Assembly: GCA_017432445.1 (NCBI GenBank) | Contig: JAFRJC010000116.1 | Coordinates: 1 to 43,856 of the forward strand | From: Eggerthellaceae bacterium | Lineage (GTDB): Bacteria; Actinomycetota; Coriobacteriia; Coriobacteriales; Eggerthellaceae | Direction of reading: 5' to 3' | Length of the DNA stretch: 43,856 bases | Shown here: positions 35,290 to 43,569 of the stretch, piece by piece | How positions within the stretch are numbered: the stretch's first letter is position 1 | How the letters are laid out: every line of letters begins with the position of its first letter | The notes under the pieces: generated by a model | The model's database searches: none | Told to the model about the DNA's origin: nothing | The model's input: the letters and a program-made list of their open reading frames with translations, nothing else | Program-made: the position numbers and the translations under genes

Positions 35290-35527
35290 GCGACAACCAA
35301 ATGGTAACACTTCACTAGCGTATGATGAATGCTCAAGCACTGCTAGCACCCGACTTTATTAACCCCCCATCGCCGAAGACGAGCGCGCTTGCCTGAGTCC
35401 CCTCTCACTCCCCCGCCAACTCCGCACCGTCCTGATTTCTCGCCTCAAGCAAATCAGCCAGCTATGCAACATGTGTTTGGCAAGACATTTTTCGACACTG
35501 GGGGGTGCTGACGTTTTTCCGTACCTC
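35290..35527. other. Region upstream of the retron
   Basis: No gene is visible. It should hold the retron promoter. A GGTTGTCG octamer occurs here (near 35295) and again inside the candidate RNA (near 35200). The part near 35490-35520 (CGACACTGGGGGGTGCTGAC) may be the end of the IS3 remnant. Confidence 0.3.
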
Positions 35528-35797
35528 CTAGGCTGTCATCAGTCCTAGGCTTGCCCTGTATTCGACGGGGCTCATCCCATCCAGCGTCAGCTTGATTCTG
35601 CGCTCATTGCGCCAGCGGATGTACACGTCGATTTCCTCCATGAACGCCTCGATTGTCCAACCGCTCCAGTCCTCGCCGTAGAATACCTCGTTCTTGAGCC
35701 TCACGAAGAATCCTTCGCACGCCGAGTTGTCGGGGCTGCACCCCTTCTTAGACATCGAGCGCTCCAGGCCGTTCTGCTTACAGATCTTTATCTGGAT
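35528..35797 (-). pseudogene. IS3-family transposase C-terminal remnant
   Basis: The minus strand encodes QNGLERSMSKKGCSPDNSAC then EGFFVRLKNEVFYG, the conserved end of the IS3 OrfB integrase core including its final Glu (EGFF). It ends with a typical IS3 tail containing DGMSPVEYRASLGL. Everything upstream of about 35797 is missing or out of frame, so only about a third of OrfB remains. Confidence 0.85.
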
Positions 35798-36091
35798 ACC
35801 CGTCCCAGCCCATAATGCCCGCTGTCAGGTTAGCGTCTGGGATTCCCCTCCAGGAGACTAATCCCATCCTTCCAAAACCAGCACCGTTCTTCTATCATAT
35901 ATGCCAACGGAGGCACTTGGCCTCCTGGGCGCCTTGGGCGCTTCGCATCACCGACATACGTCCGAACGGAAACTCACAACGGCAGCCATGTCGCGCGCAG
36001 TCATGCTGCTGCGCGTCGCCACAGTCGTGCACCCGCGTACGCATGTCGGCAAACCGAACGACCAGACAGCACCCAAGAGGAAGGACACATC
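35798..36091. other. Promoter region of the XRE-type gene
   Basis: No convincing gene is visible. GGAGGC and GCCTCC form a 6-bp stem with a 5-base loop at 35909-35925, and GGGCGC occurs twice just after it. These may be binding sites for the downstream regulator. Confidence 0.3.
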
Positions 36092-37222
36092 ATGCTAAAC
36101 CCCGACGAAATCATCCTGGAAATCAAGCTCGACCTGATGGTGGAAGGCGAAAAGGAAACCCTCGAAATCCCCATCCCGTTCGACTACGACGGTCAAGGCA
36201 TCCTAAGGCTCGTAATGGAGGACATGCTGCCCTACGAGCCCGGCATCAAACTGACCAACACACCGCCCGCAGAGACGCCTGCTCTCCTGAACGCCCACGA
36301 CTTCGCAAAGGCGACAGCCCCAACTGCCCCAGACGCCCTTGACGCCGACGTAGCCACCTGCCCAACCATCCCAGGCATCGACAGCACCGTCGAAATCGCC
36401 GGCGCAATGCCCTCAGACACCTTCGAGGACTGGCGCGCCCGCTCAAGGGAGCTGCAGGAGATCAAGTGGGCTGAAAACATTCTGGACGACACGAGCCTCA
36501 CCCCCGGCATATGGCCAGGCATCGACGACGAACGCACGCTCGAGCCCACGACGATCATGCTCGACGAGACGATCGACCACGACCTGCACAACGCCGCAGT
36601 AGTGCAAAACGACCGCAAGGCGGCGTTCAGGGCGATGCGCGAGACCAGCGGAGCGAGCCAGGCTGCCCTTGCGGACGCGCTCGGCGTGAACGCCCGCACA
36701 GTCAAGCGCTGGGAGACACCCGGCCAGCCCGAGCCGCCGCAAGACGCATGGAACCTCGTCGAGGCTTGGCGCGACGATGCAGTGGCAGGCGCAAACTGGC
36801 ACATAAAGCAAGCCGAGGAGCTGCGGGCCGACTACCACGAGGCGTACGTACTCACACTCTATCGCAGCCAGGAGGAGTTCGACCGCGTCCTCTCCCCCAT
36901 CCTGGCGCAAGCCCCCAGCTACCGCTGGCAGGACGCACTCACTGAGGCGCGTGCCGAGGCAATCACCCTAAGAGGCGACGACTCCTTCCTCGAGATCGAC
37001 CGCCCCTACACAAACTTCCCGGGAACGCGCTCCTACTGGCGTTCAAACGCCGCCGCGCGGCTAGCGGCAATCCTCATGGATGCCGCCAAGATCCCCTATG
37101 GCTTCGCGTACCCCGACGAGCTCCCATCAATATGGGATAACGAGAGCATCTGGATCCCCCGCGCCGACGTCCAGCGCATCGAGAGCGCCAGCGGCACGAT
37201 TATCACGTGCGGAATGCGCTAG
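36092..37222 (+). CDS. XRE-type helix-turn-helix protein
   Basis: 376 residues, with AGGAAGGA upstream of the ATG. Residues about 170-215 are an XRE/Cro-type helix-turn-helix (FRAMRETSGASQAALADALG then NARTVKRWE). The N-terminal part is acidic and Pro/Ala-rich. The C-terminal 150 residues are a helical domain (begins NWHIKQAEELRADYHEAYVL) that I do not recognise. It probably binds DNA and may control itself and the HNH gene 59 bases downstream on the same strand. Its high-GC codon use matches an actinobacterial host. Confidence 0.75.
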   Translation: MLNPDEIILEIKLDLMVEGEKETLEIPIPFDYDGQGILRLVMEDMLPYEPGIKLTNTPPAETPALLNAHDFAKATAPTAPDALDADVATCPTIPGIDSTVEIAGAMPSDTFEDWRARSRELQEIKWAENILDDTSLTPGIWPGIDDERTLEPTTIMLDETIDHDLHNAAVVQNDRKAAFRAMRETSGASQAALADALGVNARTVKRWETPGQPEPPQDAWNLVEAWRDDAVAGANWHIKQAEELRADYHEAYVLTLYRSQEEFDRVLSPILAQAPSYRWQDALTEARAEAITLRGDDSFLEIDRPYTNFPGTRSYWRSNAAARLAAILMDAAKIPYGFAYPDELPSIWDNESIWIPRADVQRIESASGTIITCGMR

Positions 37223-37281
37223 CCGCCGACAAGTACATCATGACCAAGACGACACATTCGCTCAAATGATAGGAAAGCACT

Positions 37282-37899
37282 ATGAGGCGCAAGCAAAACA
37301 AAACCGCTATTCGGGAAATCGTAGAATACTGGTCAGGAATCGTCGACGAGTGTGATCTGAGCGTTGATTGGGCTGAAGCCGAGGAGAGATGCTGGAGATG
37401 CGGATCGGTAAAAGAACTCACCAGATGTCATATCGTGCCCCACTCTCTCGGCGGGAATGACGAGCCCTCGAACTACGTCGTCCTTTGCCGTCAATGCCAC
37501 GAGGAAGGGCCCAATGTCAGCGAACCCGAAATCATGTGGGATTGGCTCATGGCATACAGCTGCAGTCTGTACGATACATTCTGGAGAATCGAAGGTGAGC
37601 ACGAGTATGCACGCATATACCAGAGGACGGTAAACGATGACCTGTTGTTCCTGAAAGAGCACGGTGAGATTAGCGACGAGGAAATCGAAGCCGCCATCAC
37701 CGAAGCCTTCTGCAGTTCCACAAAACATTTCGGGCAGACTATGCCGAATAAGGCTACTACTGCGGGTATTTTCCGCATAATGCTCAAAGACCTCGCCGAC
37801 AGCAGAGGAGTGTCACTGCTCGATATGAGAAGGCCAAGCCTCACGCGAAGACGAAACCCAGGATTTGCCAACCTTGGAAACGATAAGAGTCGCTCATAG
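37282..37899 (+). CDS. HNH endonuclease
   Basis: 205 residues, with AGGAAAG upstream of the ATG. The HNH core is clear: CWRCG, then CHIVPHSLGG, then NYVVLCRQCH at residues about 37-75, with four zinc-binding cysteines and the catalytic His. The remaining 130 residues are helical and unassigned. HNH proteins of this size are common as stand-alone nucleases in defence islands and as phage or restriction components. The upstream XRE gene is its only likely operon partner. The substrate is unknown. Confidence 0.8.
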   Translation: MRRKQNKTAIREIVEYWSGIVDECDLSVDWAEAEERCWRCGSVKELTRCHIVPHSLGGNDEPSNYVVLCRQCHEEGPNVSEPEIMWDWLMAYSCSLYDTFWRIEGEHEYARIYQRTVNDDLLFLKEHGEISDEEIEAAITEAFCSSTKHFGQTMPNKATTAGIFRIMLKDLADSRGVSLLDMRRPSLTRRRNPGFANLGNDKSRS

Positions 37900-38090
37900 T
37901 TTGCAATTTCGCATGTGTTGCTAAGCGTATAAGAAGCTTTTCATGATAGCTATTAGGCAACAGCCTCTTCAACTGGGCTCGCCCAGTCGACCGTCGTTTG
38001 GCATTCTCTTGCCAGAAGCGATGTGGCGCCTTTCTGCACCTATTTCTTGCCTGGTGACCATAATCGGCTACGAAAGCAAGCTGAGCCTCG
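37900..38090. other. Intergenic junction sequence
   Basis: No recognisable gene or repeat. The stretch runs up to the chimeric start of the next reading frame and probably contains a deletion or insertion joint near 38135. Confidence 0.3.
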
Positions 38091-38693
38091 ATGAACGCAG
38101 AGCTCTGGGCTATCAATACGCAGAAGTTGTATAACGAGGAGCGCGGCGACAACGTTATCGCCGGGGTAGCCATCAGCGCAGAGGACGCGGAGGCGTTCGC
38201 CGCCGACGTCGAGCGGCTCGCGGTGGAAAAGTACGGCGGGGCGACGTTCGCCGACCTGCTAGACGGGGACCACGGAGACGAGTCCATGTCGGCCTCGCGG
38301 CAACGCAGCGACGCGAAGCGGAAAGCGGCCCTCCTGGCGGAGGCGGAGCGCGCGATGTCCGCCGGCATGCCGAAGGGAACGCGAAGACGGCCCATGCCCT
38401 CGATCGAGGGCAAGACCTACGAGCAGGTCGAAGAGGAATACGCCCGGGCGAAGGAGAGATGGGACGAGCTTCAGGCGAACCCCGACGACTCCAGCGACGA
38501 CGAGGCCCGGGAATGCCTTCTCGATTTCGTCGACGCGGGGCTCTGCGTGGGCATGGCGATGAGGCGCCATTACGAGTCGCTAGACCCGCAGGCGCAATCG
38601 GAGACGCTCAAGAAGCTCGCCAAGGACGAGGGCGTCCCGGCAAGCTGTTGGTTCGACGTCCTGCTGGACAATCGACCCTTTCCGGAGGAATAG
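38091..38693 (+). pseudogene. 5'-truncated copy of an unknown-family gene
   Basis: The frame encodes 200 residues, but homology to the copy at 43570 begins only at codon 16. In that copy the N-terminus is MGKEFSELDLQLVMYDFND, with an AAGGAGG site; here the first 15 codons (MNAELWAINTQKLYN) are unrelated and lack a good ribosome binding site. The shared part begins DNVIAGVAISAEDAEAFAAD. The rest is acidic and helical (for example TYEQVEEEYARAKERWDEL), with an intact stop. It might still be translated from an internal or fused start. The family is unknown. Confidence 0.6.
38136..38359 (+). repeat. Direct repeat, copy 1
   Basis: These 224 bases match 43633-43856 with five differences counted by eye. 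The match may continue beyond the window on the right. The two copies bracket about 5.3 kb carrying the HEPN, DpnI-like, small-peptide and membrane-protein genes. Confidence 0.95.
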
Positions 38694-38973
38694 CGCATAC
38701 TGCATGTCTTGTCGATGGGTATTCCACGCATTGCCGATTGCCGTCCCGCGAGCTGCCGATGCCTTGGAATGCCGCTTGGGGAAACCTGCAAGGCATACGC
38801 GGAGGGATTGTTGGGAAACGGGAAGAATAGTAACGTGCTCATCAGCTGCCTCTGCGCTTGCGGGTGCGAGGCGCTGTTTGGCTTGAGCTACGCATTCACG
38901 TAGCAGGAGACCGACGCTGCAAGCCCCCTCGCGCAACTTTTGGCGCTCATACATAAACCTCTATCAACGCCTA
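38694..38973. other. Intergenic region without a convincing gene
   Basis: A Cys-rich 64-codon frame exists at 38709-38903 on the plus strand but has no ribosome binding site and no family resemblance, so I do not call it. Confidence 0.3.
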
Positions 38974-40014
38974 CTAACTCAGCAGCTTCTGGTCGATAGC
39001 ATCGAGCTCATCCCCATCGAATAGTCTCCACAGATTCTCATCGAGAAACACCTCAATAAGGTCGCTGAGAAGCGGCAAACACCATACCCGCTCGTCAGTT
39101 TCGTAAACGAACAAAGGAAGCGGCTTTGTTCCGTGCAAAAGCTGACACCTGAAATAATAGGGCAAACAGAACAGTAGGTAACCGTATAGGGTCAAATCCT
39201 CATACGGACAGGTTCCGTCTTCCGCCTCAAACTTTTTTAGCGTCTGAGAGAAGGCCTCGAGCCGTTTTTCCGATCCAAGTGGTAACTGGTCTTGCAGACA
39301 CCGAGTGCCTTCAATAGCCTGGATGGCAGTTCGCGCCAATTTCGCTTGGTGCTTTTCCATTACCGAACAATTGCCCAAATTATGAAGCCTAAGGCATATC
39401 CCCATCTTCTCACGATCATAAAGCTTTTTCCCTGGTCTTGCTCGCGATACGATGTAGTTATAATACCCATTCAAGGCAGTCCACGAATTTGAAAACCTTT
39501 CCGCAATGTCGGATGCGCCACTTCTCTCAGTTTTCATTTTCGCCAATACCAATGCGTTTAGCGTAGCCATCCGATGGCTCGCTCGGCTTCGGCCAATGCT
39601 CAGCACCTCGTTCATAACCCGTTCCGACTGCCATTCAGCAGGCAGAAATATCCGCCCGGAAAAGTCGGAAGCGCAAAGCGGCGGGCATCCTTGACCAATC
39701 TTTTTCCCATCGAAAACAACAGTCTCACCATCGCTATCGACCTCGACCGTGACTTCCTCTATCGAGACAACTCGACCGTAGCTCAATAGCCATGCAAGTC
39801 TGACTTTATAGAGCAGATCATCGTAGAGCTGGTACCCCCTCATCCCAAATTCAGAAGCACTCTTTTTCGACGAAATGGCCATGCTTACGGTTGCAGAATT
39901 GGAACTCAGCTGTAAGATTATCCCCTTTGTGTTCGAGTATGAGTATCGGTAGCGTTTTGCGCTCTTCTTCGCGCCGCCATTCACGCGTATTACGAAATCT
40001 CGCTTTTTTACCAT
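38974..40014 (-). CDS. HEPN-like protein with RX4H motif
   Basis: 346 residues, with AAAGGTGATTCT directly before the ATG. The N-terminal 160 residues are basic and beta-rich. The C-terminal half is helical and contains YYFRCQLLHGTKP, with Arg289 and His294 in the RX4-6H arrangement of HEPN ribonucleases; the HG after the motif is also usual. HEPN domains act as RNases in toxin-antitoxin, CRISPR and abortive-infection systems. No antitoxin (MNT or similar) is adjacent. The nearest same-strand gene is the DpnI-like enzyme upstream, with an insertion-sequence scrap between. The family is otherwise not recognised, so the HEPN call rests on one motif in a helical context. Confidence 0.6.
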   Translation of the reverse strand: MVKKRDFVIRVNGGAKKSAKRYRYSYSNTKGIILQLSSNSATVSMAISSKKSASEFGMRGYQLYDDLLYKVRLAWLLSYGRVVSIEEVTVEVDSDGETVVFDGKKIGQGCPPLCASDFSGRIFLPAEWQSERVMNEVLSIGRSRASHRMATLNALVLAKMKTERSGASDIAERFSNSWTALNGYYNYIVSRARPGKKLYDREKMGICLRLHNLGNCSVMEKHQAKLARTAIQAIEGTRCLQDQLPLGSEKRLEAFSQTLKKFEAEDGTCPYEDLTLYGYLLFCLPYYFRCQLLHGTKPLPLFVYETDERVWCLPLLSDLIEVFLDENLWRLFDGDELDAIDQKLLS

Positions 40015-40125
40015 AGAATCACCTTTGGCCGCTGCTTACGAATCGCAACTGACCTGCCATACACTCGAGCAGCATCTTTTCACACGGGCAGTCGCCGAGC
40101 TTCTTCGTCTTCGACTTGTTCGTCG

Positions 40126-40190
40126 TTAGAGCGTGCCCCTCTCCACAGTGACGGACCTCGCGTGGGTATCCACGCCAAACGGCGAACAGG
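40126..40190 (-). pseudogene. Possible IS110-type transposase scrap
   Basis: The minus strand encodes FGVDTHARSVTVERG before a stop. This resembles the start of IS110-type transposases (VGIDTHA..., carrying the first catalytic Asp). It is only about 20 codons long, so this is weak evidence. Confidence 0.3.
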
Positions 40191-40240
40191 AATCGCTAAA
40201 GACTTTACATGGTTTACGCTGGTGATGTATCCCCTGGTCG

Positions 40241-41005
40241 TCAGAGCTTGCGATATTGGCCATTGCCCGCCATTTCAATAACGCCTCGATCGCGAAGAGC
40301 CTGCAGCTGTTGGCGGATCTTCGCTCGCACGTGATGATTATCTGGATGATTAGCAGCGAGGGCGATCTCATATGAATAGACTTCTTCGAGGGTAAACTCG
40401 TCGCCTAAGTCGTTCACAACGGTGAGTACATCGAGGAGCCAGCTACGCGCCTCACCACTTGCCATCTCGAGTTTTCCAGCACGCCGCACAGCATCCCGCA
40501 CGAGTTCGGGATCGAGCATAACACCGTCGCGGATAACGGCAATTTTGCCTTGCTCAGGTATCTTCGACAAGTCGACCGTGCAGCCCACCCATCCCGCGCG
40601 TTTCGCATTTGGCCCCAGAGGCTTTCTTTTCTTGACAATCGATGGAGTCAGAAAGTACTTGGGTATCAGCGTGAGGTCGGTGACGCGAGCGGGATCCTTT
40701 GCATAGCTCAGCAAGAACAAGTCGGGATTAGTGTCGCTTGTGATACGTTCGATCATCTTGCTGTAAGCACCGCCTTGTAGGCTCTTGCCCCACCGACCCG
40801 ATTTGCTCTTGAGCTCGTACTCCGCACCGCATACCGTGCAATGAAAGTCGTCGACTGGTGTATTGTTCTTGCGCCGTTTAACATGGTCTGTATGGCAGCG
40901 CGGGCAGTACATATGTGCCTCTATCCAAGGCTCAGTCATCACACGTGCTCGCTGGGAATTGCTGTGATATTTCTCCGCCAGCGACTCGTCCATCAGAACA
41001 TCCAT
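40241..41005 (-). CDS. dpnC: DpnI-type methyl-directed restriction endonuclease
   Basis: 254 residues, the same length as R.DpnI, from the ATG giving MDVLMDESLAEKYH with GGAG six bases upstream; earlier in-frame starts are weaker. RARVMTEPWIEAHMYCPRC matches the DpnI start. Zinc cysteines lie at 34, 37, 56 and 59. The PD-(D/E)XK site is at Asp53, Glu64 and Lys66 (EYELKSK), the same numbers as in DpnI. A winged helix ends the protein (QLQALRDRGVIEMAGNGQY), which in DpnI also reads methylated DNA. DpnI cuts G-m6A-TC, so no protective methylase is needed and none is present; the host should lack Dam-type GATC methylation. It protects against phage or plasmids with methylated DNA. Confidence 0.9.
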   Translation of the reverse strand: MDVLMDESLAEKYHSNSQRARVMTEPWIEAHMYCPRCHTDHVKRRKNNTPVDDFHCTVCGAEYELKSKSGRWGKSLQGGAYSKMIERITSDTNPDLFLLSYAKDPARVTDLTLIPKYFLTPSIVKKRKPLGPNAKRAGWVGCTVDLSKIPEQGKIAVIRDGVMLDPELVRDAVRRAGKLEMASGEARSWLLDVLTVVNDLGDEFTLEEVYSYEIALAANHPDNHHVRAKIRQQLQALRDRGVIEMAGNGQYRKL

Positions 41006-41082
41006 CTTCGTCTCCATTCTCGCAAGTGGGTCAATCCCCGCGTCACCAGTATAAATCAATACCTCTCTTATGCCGTCAACGA

Positions 41083-41247
41083 TGGCAATTGTGACGCCTA
41101 TCGGCCAGTGGGGGACGCGGTCTCTTTAGCGCTCCCGCACTGGCGTATGCCAGTGTAAGATCGATAACGGTGCAATGGTCGTTTTGATTTGGCTGGAATT
41201 CGACGATTCTGGTCTGACTCTCGGCAGCCACTAAAACTGGCTCCAAC
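41083..41247 (-). mobile_element. MITE-like remnant of an IS21-type element
   Basis: Read on the minus strand, it begins GTTGGAGCCAG, and about 100 bases match the left end of IS21 element A at 28402-28510 (including CCAGCCAAATCAAAACGACC). It then runs into CTGGCCGATAGGCGTCACA, which matches the right-end-like sequences at 33410-33441 and 43108-43140. All coding sequence is missing. It sits about 80 bases upstream of the DpnI-like gene and could carry its promoter. A copy of element A's left end in a different place shows that this family has been active here. Confidence 0.65.
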
Positions 41248-41365
41248 TTTGATACCAAGCCAGCTGATTGGTGGTGCCACGAGCGTTTGCTGCCCAGCCT
41301 GCATTCACTCAACCTAGTCATCATCAATTCGATTCATTGCCGCATTCGCTTAATGGTTTCTTCTC

Positions 41366-41612
41366 GAGCTCAGCGGTGCAGGACATCCTGGCAAAGGCGG
41401 ATGAGAGGGGCGTCGGCTGGGACAACGTCGCTACGTTCACGGACGGCGAGGCAAGGAGGCTGGTGCGCGGCAACCAGGATTGGGAAAACCCATCTTGCTC
41501 AAGCCTATGGGCAGGCATCCAGCCTGGAGGACTTCAAGACATACTACCTCAAAGCCACCGAGTTCAAGGAAAAGCTGAAGAATGCGATTGGGTCGGTATG
41601 GCGATTCTAGCC
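41366..41612 (+). pseudogene. Internally deleted IS21-type element (istA start joined to istB middle)
   Basis: The plus strand encodes SSSAVQDILAKADERGVGWD, comparable to SAHTVKEVLDRASESGVGRD of the istA gene at 29193-29841. In another frame it then encodes RIGKTHLAQAYG followed by TYYLKATEFKEKLKNAI, the Walker A region of the IstB helper ATPase. The rest of istA and the start of istB are deleted. It is non-functional. Confidence 0.75.
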
Positions 41613-41784
41613 CGACACTAATACTCAAAAACGAATCAGGAACACCCCTTGCCACCATCACGGAATTGACAAGGACTCCACCCTAATTAATATTAGACGC
41701 GCTTCGAGGCGGCGGTTAAGCCGAGCCTTGGTGTGATGCCTGGAATCTTCTGCTCTATTGGAAGAAAGAAAGGCAGGTGATGTG

Positions 41785-41871
41785 ATGGAAAGCATCGTCT
41801 TTGAGCTGATCCAGCTCGCAGGCTCACTAGCCTCCATCATCGCTTTGGTCGTGGCTATATTTGACGACTAA
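41785..41871 (+). CDS. 28-residue hydrophobic peptide (type I toxin-like)
   Basis: MESIVFELIQLAGSLASIIA followed by LVVAIFDD forms one membrane helix with a short charged tail. AGGCAGGTGATGTG precedes the ATG. Length, single helix and charged end resemble small membrane toxins of type I toxin-antitoxin systems (TxpA/Fst/Hol_Tox-like), which are controlled by an antisense RNA. I see no certain antisense promoter. It may equally be a non-toxic small membrane protein. Confidence 0.5.
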   Translation: MESIVFELIQLAGSLASIIALVVAIFDD

Positions 41872-42314
41872 CTCATCAGGGTAATTACGCATGGTAAAGC
41901 AAGGTAAAGAACCGTGAAGCAAGGTAAAGACAAAGGGCTGGGGTGCTTTTCGCCTCAAAAAGCCGGCGTCTACACCTGAGCAGAAGGTTCGCACCGCCGT
42001 CTCGGAGTATAAAAGACGCAAACTGACGGCTCCGATTCCCCATCCCCTCTTACTGTATTATCGATGCATAGGCAAGCGGCTTGAAATGACGCATTAATAC
42101 CAGGAGCTGGTACCGAAAAACCGATTCAGGAGGATTGCATAAGGTTAACGGCATCCGCTGCAGCTGGCAGTGCAGATTCCATCCTGGTTAGTTGACTCAC
42201 CACAAACGAAAATATTAAACACAAACGCTGCCCGCAGCGCGTAACGAAGCGACGTCGTTAAAGAGGGCATCTATAATAGGAACATGTTGAACATTTTAAA
42301 TGGGAAGGAATGAT
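41872..42314. other. Region downstream of the small peptide
   Basis: It contains a short tandem repeat: AAGCAAGGTAAAGA occurs at 41897-41910 and 41917-41930 (20-base period), with another GGTAAAG just before. If the peptide is a type I toxin, its antisense RNA would be expected here. The part before 42300 is the promoter region of the membrane-protein gene, and CTATAATAGG near 42270 could be its -10. No gene is visible. Confidence 0.4.
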
Positions 42315-42956
42315 ATGACAGAAAAGGAAACGGCAGCAAGTGGGGCTTCGCAACCTCAGCTGGATGCAATTGATGAACCAGCCGCGAAGGAAGTGGCAAT
42401 AAGCGAAGCTTCGCAATCTAATCAAGAAACCGAAGAGTCAGCATGCTTTAGTTCGCCCCTTAAAGCAGATGAAGTTATCTCTTTGATGAACATATACCAT
42501 GCAGATTGGATGCATCGAGATAATCTGTTCTGGAAACAGGCGTTTGCCTATTTTTTGGGAATACTCGCAGTTTCCGCCCTCCCTTTCATCAATATATGGG
42601 ATGTGAAAGCATTGCCTCTGAGTTTCCCGCTCTGCGTTTTCCCTATTGTAGGATTATTCCTCTCCGTGGGGTTTCTCTGTGTAATGCTTGCATATTGTAA
42701 AAGGGTCAAGATGAGTCGAGACTCCTACATCGCTCTTTCAGAATGCTTCCAAGATAAGTACAGGCCCAAATCTTTCGACGATGATGATTCGGGTGTTAAA
42801 AAAGCTAACCAAAGCTCAATGGCGAGAAACGTCGCATGCGTAATGTTTGGATGCTTAATGGCTGTGAGCATCGCCTCCTTCGTCTATACGGTGATTCCTG
42901 GTGAAACAACGGTTAGCTCTTGCTGTACATGTGATTACCTCTCGGATAAGCAATAA
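42315..42956 (+). CDS. Three-helix membrane protein of unknown function
   Basis: 213 residues from the ATG giving MTEKETAASGASQPQ, with GGAAGGAATGAT upstream. An acidic, disordered N-terminus is followed by YHADWMHRDNLFWKQAFAYF leading into a first membrane helix, a second near 105-130 (FPIVGLFLSVGFLCVMLAY), a cytoplasmic helical loop, and a third near 175-195 (VMFGCLMAVSIASFVYTV). A His-Arg-Asp-containing helix just before the first membrane segment is a pattern I have seen in small membrane proteins of defence islands, but I cannot name the family. An SLATT-type pore effector is one possibility. Confidence 0.65.
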   Translation: MTEKETAASGASQPQLDAIDEPAAKEVAISEASQSNQETEESACFSSPLKADEVISLMNIYHADWMHRDNLFWKQAFAYFLGILAVSALPFINIWDVKALPLSFPLCVFPIVGLFLSVGFLCVMLAYCKRVKMSRDSYIALSECFQDKYRPKSFDDDDSGVKKANQSSMARNVACVMFGCLMAVSIASFVYTVIPGETTVSSCCTCDYLSDKQ

Positions 42957-43107
42957 GCTGCATACAGCACAGATGCGCTGGCAAAATACCGCAAGACGCC
43001 TCCGACATCCGCTTTTCGCACAAGATGAGCTTGCTTCGCAAGACATGTAAAAACCGTTTTGCTAGTAGTAATTGGCCAGCGATAACGGCGCTACCATGGT
43101 TTTGCGT

Positions 43108-43200
43108 ACGACAATCTTGACCGATAGCGATTCCACACTCCGCCGATAGGCTGTGCACACTTCGCCGATATCGCATTCCACGACACGCCGATAGCGAGGA
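43108..43200 (-). mobile_element. IS21-type right end with repeated binding sites
   Basis: The motif CGCCGATA (CTATCGGC on the other strand) recurs with a spacing of roughly 25-30 bases: near 43140, 43165 and 43193, with a variant (CCGATAGCG) near 43120. CCACA/CACAC-type flanks repeat with it. It lies downstream of the istB remnant, as transposase-binding repeats do in IS21-family right ends. Confidence 0.6.
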
Positions 43201-43228
43201 GAGGCTCGCCCTTCCCTGCGTTCTCATC

Positions 43229-43512
43229 CTAACTGATTCCCCCCATCCTCTTCCTCATGGGCTCGTCGCCCTCGGTTTGTATCGTGCATGACTTATACAC
43301 GATACGGTCAAATGCTAAGCTTCGCATTTCCTGCCGATCACCGCGTCGGCGATGGCACCGTTCCGCAGGTTCGCGTGCCATGCCGACGGCGCTAACTGCA
43401 AACACAGGATTAGCAAGCCCATCCTGTCCCTCGCCTCGATGACCTCCATAATCTCGCGCGCCTCGTTGGGCTTGACTTTCACGATCGAAATGAATCCAAA
43501 ACTCAACCATGA
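43229..43512 (-). pseudogene. istB: IstB helper ATPase C-terminal remnant, frameshifted
   Basis: One minus-strand frame encodes PNEAREIMEVIEARDRMG, then LAPSAWHANLRNGAIADAVI. A second frame then takes over with FDRIVYKSCTIQTEGDEPMR and ends RKRMGGIS. Together they give the normal end of IstB, so a frameshift lies near 43320. The AAA ATPase motifs are missing. Confidence 0.8.
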
Positions 43513-43569
43513 CGGCACATGCAAAGCGCGCACTCCTCTACAATCAGCCATGGGCTAAGGAGGCACCGC

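Noticed and set aside
35815..36342. 175-codon plus-strand frame before the XRE gene
   Set aside because: It overlaps the XRE gene in another frame, and its Arg/Pro-rich composition is typical of shadows.
38580..38954. 124-codon minus-strand frame
   Set aside because: No ribosome binding site, overlaps a real plus-strand gene end, no family resemblance.
41891..41930. Possible iteron or replication origin
   Set aside because: Only two to three short copies, with no replication gene nearby.
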